Shown: positions 43,487 to 47,089 of the stretch, in pieces | Layout: every line of letters starts with the position of its first letter | Position numbering within the stretch: position 1 is the first letter of the stretch | Assembly (NCBI GenBank): GCA_029856365.1 | Contig: JAHQWW010000020.1 | Location: forward strand, 1 to 47,089 | From: Candidatus Hodarchaeota archaeon | GTDB taxonomy: Archaea; Asgardarchaeota; Heimdallarchaeia; Hodarchaeales; Hodarchaeaceae | Direction: 5' to 3' | Length of the DNA: 47,089 bases | Made by a program: the position numbers and the translations under genes | Notes under the pieces: model-generated | Told to the model about the DNA's origin: nothing | The model's database searches: none | What the model saw: only the letters and a program-made list of their open reading frames with translations

Positions 43487-44590
43487 CTATTTTTCGTTGA
43501 GGTTTAAATATCCACCATATTTTGCATGTATTGCACAGGTACCCTCATTACCTACCATGCAAGGACCCACGGGAGATTCAGGAGTACAAGCTTTGTTAAA
43601 AAGTGTACAATTTTCAGGATAAATTTTCCCTAGCATAACATCAGCACATCTACATCCTTTTGGTATGTCTCTAGAACTAGTTATTGGAATCTCCTCTTTT
43701 TCTCGAATATTGTATTGAGAAAATATGGGTGCTATTTCGAATCCTGATGATGGAATGACACCAATCCCTCTCCATTTTGCATCAATAATGGAATATGCTT
43801 TTTCCATTGCTGCTAAAGCAGTTTTATTTCCTTCTCGTGTAACTACTCGGGAGTAGAGGTTCTCTGTTTTAGAACGTGAGTGAATTAACTGTTGGAGAAT
43901 TGCTAAGATACCAAGCATCACATCAGCTGGTTCAAATCCTGCTACAACGATTGGAACATGATGTTCATCGCTTATAGGTTCATAAATACCGAAACCTGTT
44001 ATAGCAGATACATGTCCAGGTGCAATAAATCCGTCTACAGAAATATCGGGTTGTTCGATTAATACACTCATCGCAGGAGGTACAAGTCTATGAGAACTTA
44101 GAATGAAAAGATTAGAGGGAACCCGCTGATTTACAAGTTCAATAGCCACCGTTGGGGCTGTTGTTTCAAATCCAATAGCGAAAAAAGTTATTTTCTGCTG
44201 AGGATTATTCGTTGCTAGCTTAATCGAATCAAGAAAACTATAAACTACTCGAATATCAGCCCCTTCTGCTCTAGCAGAGAGAAGAGATCCCTGATTACTA
44301 GGAACTCGTGACATATCACCAAAAGTCGTTAAAGTGTACCCATTTTTCGCAAGCCAAATACTCTGTTCTATATCCTCATTAGGACAGACGCACACTGGGC
44401 AACCTGGGCCTGCGATTACCTCAATATTTGAAGGTAAAAGAGACCTAATACCCCAATGAGAGATGGTGTATTCATGAGTCCCGCAAACATGGCAAATCCG
44501 TATTTTACGATCAGCCAATTTATCTGCTAGTTTGTGAATTTTAGCTTTAATCTCCTCTATTATTCCAGGATCCTGAAATGATTTACTCAA
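43487..44590 (-). CDS. hypD: Hydrogenase maturation factor HypD
   Basis: HypD holds the iron on which the Fe(CN)2CO centre of [NiFe] hydrogenases is built, together with HypC. The 367-residue protein shows family blocks RICHVCGTHEYTISHWGIRS, IEVIAGPGCPVCVCPNEDIE with the Cys set, FFAIGFETTAPT, GFIAPGHVSAITG and VVAGFEPADVMLGI, and the C-terminal four-Cys [4Fe-4S] region GCRCADVMLGKIYPENCTLF. All seem intact. Translation starts at TTG 44590, eight bases after GGAG; no ATG lies near. No other hyp or hydrogenase gene is present in the window, so the maturation partners must be elsewhere. Confidence 0.93.
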   Translation of the reverse strand: MSKSFQDPGIIEEIKAKIHKLADKLADRKIRICHVCGTHEYTISHWGIRSLLPSNIEVIAGPGCPVCVCPNEDIEQSIWLAKNGYTLTTFGDMSRVPSNQGSLLSARAEGADIRVVYSFLDSIKLATNNPQQKITFFAIGFETTAPTVAIELVNQRVPSNLFILSSHRLVPPAMSVLIEQPDISVDGFIAPGHVSAITGFGIYEPISDEHHVPIVVAGFEPADVMLGILAILQQLIHSRSKTENLYSRVVTREGNKTALAAMEKAYSIIDAKWRGIGVIPSSGFEIAPIFSQYNIREKEEIPITSSRDIPKGCRCADVMLGKIYPENCTLFNKACTPESPVGPCMVGNEGTCAIHAKYGGYLNLNEK

Positions 44591-44689
44591 TTGATTTACT
44601 CCAATGAAAAAGGATAATAATGACAGGATCTACTTCTAATGGTTTATTTAAATTAATTTTCAGAAGAAAATAACAAACCGATATAGTTT

Positions 44690-46057
44690 CTAGAATTGTT
44701 CCAAATACTCTTGAAATTTAGTGTCTAGCTCTTCAACGGAGAATTGTGTGATTATTAGATCCTCATCTTTTTCATATTCAGGAAAACAACCTATAAGAAC
44801 TATCTCATCGTATTTTTCCGTAGTAATTATCGATTTTAAACTATTTTCATAAGAATCATGAAAGGCTTTATCCATAATCTCCAAAGGAGGAACAGTAACT
44901 AATAGTCTTTTCTTGGATGATGATAATGATATAAATGCGCCATGATTCTTTTGTAGAATACCTGTACTGAAATCCTTCTTTTTGTCAGCAAGAGCTTTAA
45001 TTGTTTTACCAGTAAGAGTTAAATGATTTTGATTTTTCTTCAAATTTTCTAATAATGGCCCCTTCCGTTCCTCTATACATCCTGCAAGCCACTTAATTGC
45101 TTCTCGAGGATTTCCGTGAGAATAGGCATAAGCTGATTCAATATCTGCTTTTTCTAAGGGCCATAAAGTATTCTGATCTGGTGGGAGTATCTCAAACTTT
45201 TGATGAAAATCATGCAACATTTGATTACAATAGTTTCGAATATCTTTTATCAAAAAACGCTTCAAAACAACTGGGGGTTCAATCCGACTTTGAACTGCTG
45301 TACTTGAAAGATCAAGGATTTTATCCCAGAGAGTAGCAAGACAGGCTAAGCATAAGATAAAATTTGAAGCCTCATTATGCATTTTTTTTAGAGTCTCAAG
45401 GAATTGAAGTTCTGATTCAGGGCCTAAGGCTATAAACAGAGATTCAAGTTCATCCACAAAAAAGATAATGGGCTTATCAATAATTTTTAAAATTACTTTG
45501 AGCGCAGCGAATGCTAATTCTTCATCATCCATTATTGTCCGTTTAAAGTTCGTTGTTTCTGCATCAATATCGAAACCTGTTAACCATTTCAAAGCCATTT
45601 TTGATTGTTTAGGATCTTTTAATGCAAAGAAGCCCTCAATCACAATATTACCCATGCCAGAATAATCAACAGCAGCATGTTCAACTTTTTGATACTTCTG
45701 TGTTAAGGCGTCAGATATGTACTCAAGAAGAGGTACTCCTCCTGCTTTAATTGTCTCAAAATAAAAGTGGGAATAAACTCGATTTGGATTAGTAGGAACA
45801 GGAATGTAGACTACATATGCATCTGTAATTGTTTCACGTAAGACCCAGTAGAAATGTGTCTTACCATAACCGGCTTCAGCTATTATGGGGAGGAGTACTG
45901 ATTTCCTTTTCTTTTTTCGAATAATTTCAAGAAATCGGATAACTTGTTTTAGGGCCTCTTTATTCGGACGATTCAGATTGAAAAACTCTGGAGTATCAGA
46001 ACGAGCTGTAAAATTATGGAATGGATTCTCTATAACTAATGAAGCCACATGAGTCAT
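44690..46057 (-). CDS. AAA/STAND-like ATPase
   Basis: The 455-residue cytoplasmic ATPase begins with SLVIENPFHNFTARSDTPEF, then a Walker A variant AEAGYGKTH (K66, T67), Walker B PIIFFVDELESL (D202, E203) and an Orc/STAND-like helical lid (AYSHGNPREAIKWLAGCIEE). A C-terminal alpha/beta domain (about 350-455; KRLLVTVPPLEIMD, IVLIGCFPEYEKDEDLIITQ) may be a recognition or dimerisation unit. The gene starts six bases after the stop of the winged-helix gene, so the two are one unit. ATP-dependent loaders of this type occur in anti-phage (BREX-like BrxC/BrxD) and replication systems, but neither assignment is secure here. Confidence 0.65.
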   Translation of the reverse strand: MTHVASLVIENPFHNFTARSDTPEFFNLNRPNKEALKQVIRFLEIIRKKKRKSVLLPIIAEAGYGKTHFYWVLRETITDAYVVYIPVPTNPNRVYSHFYFETIKAGGVPLLEYISDALTQKYQKVEHAAVDYSGMGNIVIEGFFALKDPKQSKMALKWLTGFDIDAETTNFKRTIMDDEELAFAALKVILKIIDKPIIFFVDELESLFIALGPESELQFLETLKKMHNEASNFILCLACLATLWDKILDLSSTAVQSRIEPPVVLKRFLIKDIRNYCNQMLHDFHQKFEILPPDQNTLWPLEKADIESAYAYSHGNPREAIKWLAGCIEERKGPLLENLKKNQNHLTLTGKTIKALADKKKDFSTGILQKNHGAFISLSSSKKRLLVTVPPLEIMDKAFHDSYENSLKSIITTEKYDEIVLIGCFPEYEKDEDLIITQFSVEELDTKFQEYLEQF

Positions 46058-46063
46058 AATTAA

Positions 46064-46531
46064 TTACGCCTCAAACATCATGAAATAGAATACACCTGTA
46101 CCTGAGTTTGAATCAATGCCACCATGGACAGCGTGCGTTTTAGATAAAGCAGTTTGTAAGGTAATGACTCCTTTGTCATGTAAATCAAGCACTTTTTGAT
46201 TAAATAATGAATCAGGAATTCTTTTATCACTTAATATCCTACGAACATCAGGAATTCTCACAAGGGGTTTCATTGGGTTTGCAAGCTCACTATAGGCTTT
46301 TTTCAGGCAATTTAGAAATTCTTGATCTCCAATTGAAGTATTAGGATTCATCTCACGAGAAAGGTTTTTCTCACCATCAGAAGTAATCTGAAATACATTC
46401 TTGGTTCCACGCTTTATACGAACATACCCTTTATCGGCCAGTTCATGCAGCAAGGCTCTTTCAGCCTCAGTTCGTGCATAATATCCTGATTCACCAAGGA
46501 ATTGGAGAATTTGAAGGTAGGAAGTTTCCAT
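46064..46531 (-). CDS. Winged-helix partner of the AAA ATPase
   Basis: This 155-residue protein has two winged-helix segments: YYARTEAERALLHELADKGY V with RIKRGTKNVFQITSDGEKNL (about 16-55), and MKPLVRIPDVRRILSDKRIP with FNQKVLDLHDKGVITLQTAL (about 87-132), ending in a conserved-looking tail (TGVFYFMMFEA). It should bind DNA or the ATPase. It is the first gene of a two-gene unit, six bases before the ATPase. PadR/ArsR-like proteins share the fold, but tandem units with an ATPase are not typical of simple regulators. No ribosome binding site is clear, so the mRNA may be leaderless. Confidence 0.6.
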   Translation of the reverse strand: METSYLQILQFLGESGYYARTEAERALLHELADKGYVRIKRGTKNVFQITSDGEKNLSREMNPNTSIGDQEFLNCLKKAYSELANPMKPLVRIPDVRRILSDKRIPDSLFNQKVLDLHDKGVITLQTALSKTHAVHGGIDSNSGTGVFYFMMFEA

Positions 46532-46691
46532 AATAATCGTCTTCTTGGCTTTAGCTTGTCAGTTTAAACATTGGTTTAAGAAATAGCTTTAGTTCAATTC
46601 AATTCAGGATGAAATCCTAATTTATCCAGTATTAGTCATCATTGAAGTTAAAAATATAGGTTGCTAACATCAGGGTATTATCAAGGATTCA

Positions 46692-46841
46692 ATGAGGATA
46701 TAATTTAGGTCATTTTACAGGCAAATAAACGAAGAAAATTACGAAGAGGGGATTCTAAATTTCATAGAATCTCAGATGGAAATGTACCATTTCTTAACGG
46801 AATGGGACAGAAAGAAATTAAAGGATAGGGAAGATTTGTAA
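46692..46841 (+). pseudogene. 49-codon small gene with stop at codon 4
   Basis: ATG 46692 follows AAGGA at good spacing and reads MRI, then TAA (46701-46703), then continues open in the same frame as FRSFYRQINEENYEEGILNF and EMYHFLTEWDRKKLKDREDL to a stop. The distal part has protein-like composition and helix character. A single nonsense change, or a base-call error, would explain it. A later ATG (46785) could give a 21-residue peptide. The family is not recognised. Confidence 0.3.
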
Positions 46842-46901
46842 ATATAATCTCTTTTTAATAGTAAACATCCTGTAATTCAAGAAACAAAGGGTGATTCCGC
46901 A

Positions 46902-47089
46902 ATGATTCTTGATGATTTAACTAAAATAACTGAACTAGATACACAGAATATGTTTCAGATGGTATATAGTTGGGCTGAACTTGTTGAAGAGATACTTCAA
47001 TATTCCTTTGAGGTTCCAACTAAAGCAGAAGTGGGGAGATATACAATTTCATATGAAAGGATCAATCTTATTTCACAAATAGTGATCTG
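46902..47089 (+). CDS. Bifunctional phosphoglucose/phosphomannose isomerase, N-terminal part
   Basis: The gene runs off the right edge after 62 codons. GGGTGAT lies seven bases before ATG 46902. MILDDLTKITELDTQNMFQM, the tryptophan-containing second helix (VYSWAELVEEIL) and a strand reaching ISQIVI match the start of archaeal bifunctional phosphoglucose/phosphomannose isomerases, where the next residues would be the GMGGSA loop of the SIS domain. The enzyme interconverts glucose-6-phosphate or mannose-6-phosphate with fructose-6-phosphate in glycolysis or gluconeogenesis. The assignment rests on the short N-terminal similarity only. Confidence 0.6.
   Translation, partial: MILDDLTKITELDTQNMFQMVYSWAELVEEILQYSFEVPTKAEVGRYTISYERINLISQIVI

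Noticed and set aside
1..47089. Reassigned stop codons as an explanation for the three in-frame stops
   Set aside because: Both TAA and TGA are involved, while dozens of genes here end normally at TAA, TAG and TGA; decay or read error is simpler.

Overview
The window reads as an AT-rich archaeal chromosome segment. Several genes have archaeal-type GGTG or GAGG ribosome binding sites, and others have a TATA box about 25-30 bases before the ATG, which suggests leaderless or short-leader transcripts. The content (NosD-like surface beta-helix protein, HypD, Mrp/NBP35 ATPase, a Vps4-like AAA ATPase with an MIT-like N-terminus, an M16 peptidase pair, a bifunctional sugar-phosphate isomerase, many winged-helix proteins) would fit an Asgard archaeon, perhaps Heimdallarchaeia-related. 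That placement is inference; there is no rRNA or other taxonomic marker here, and I saw no tRNA gene or CRISPR array.

Layout. 1-2.4 kb: the 5' end of an acetoacetate-decarboxylase-family gene with an early stop, an IS4-type insertion sequence with 10-bp terminal inverted repeats, and a decayed gene. 2.5-10.5 kb: a secreted beta-helix protein followed by a membrane-anchored winged-helix protein, a tandem cation-diffusion-facilitator protein fused to winged helices, and a solitary DNA adenine methyltransferase. 10.7-14.6 kb: small membrane protein, lipoprotein, RibD-C/DHFR-fold reductase, alpha/alpha-toroid protein and a membrane-anchored metallo-beta-lactamase-fold protein; a 75-bp promoter-plus-start-codon segment is duplicated here. 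15.0-18.0 kb: a gene graveyard (LamG remnant, minus-strand remnant, truncated paralog) around an ICMT/PEMT-type membrane methyltransferase.

18.1-28.5 kb is the most interesting part. It holds a membrane protein, a Vps4-like AAA ATPase, a YdjM/DUF457-type membrane protein, an exported anchored protein, a large membrane-anchored HerA/VirB4-like protein that has lost its P-loop, and a 1084-residue protein with a PD-(D/E)XK nuclease core and serial winged helices. This looks like an uncharacterised membrane-linked DNA-handling module.

28.5-34.3 kb: DUF362 protein, GPH-type sugar symporter, Mrp ATPase, a two-HTH regulator and a 50-residue membrane protein. 34.7-40.7 kb: four small helical proteins, two of them paralogs, then a proline-rich anchored protein and an M16 pair made of one inactive and one active subunit. 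40.7-47.1 kb: TIM-barrel isomerase-like protein, GH13 alpha-glucosidase, orphan HypD, an ATPase/winged-helix pair, a small broken gene, and the start of a phosphoglucose/phosphomannose isomerase. The glucosidase, symporter and isomerase point to sugar use.
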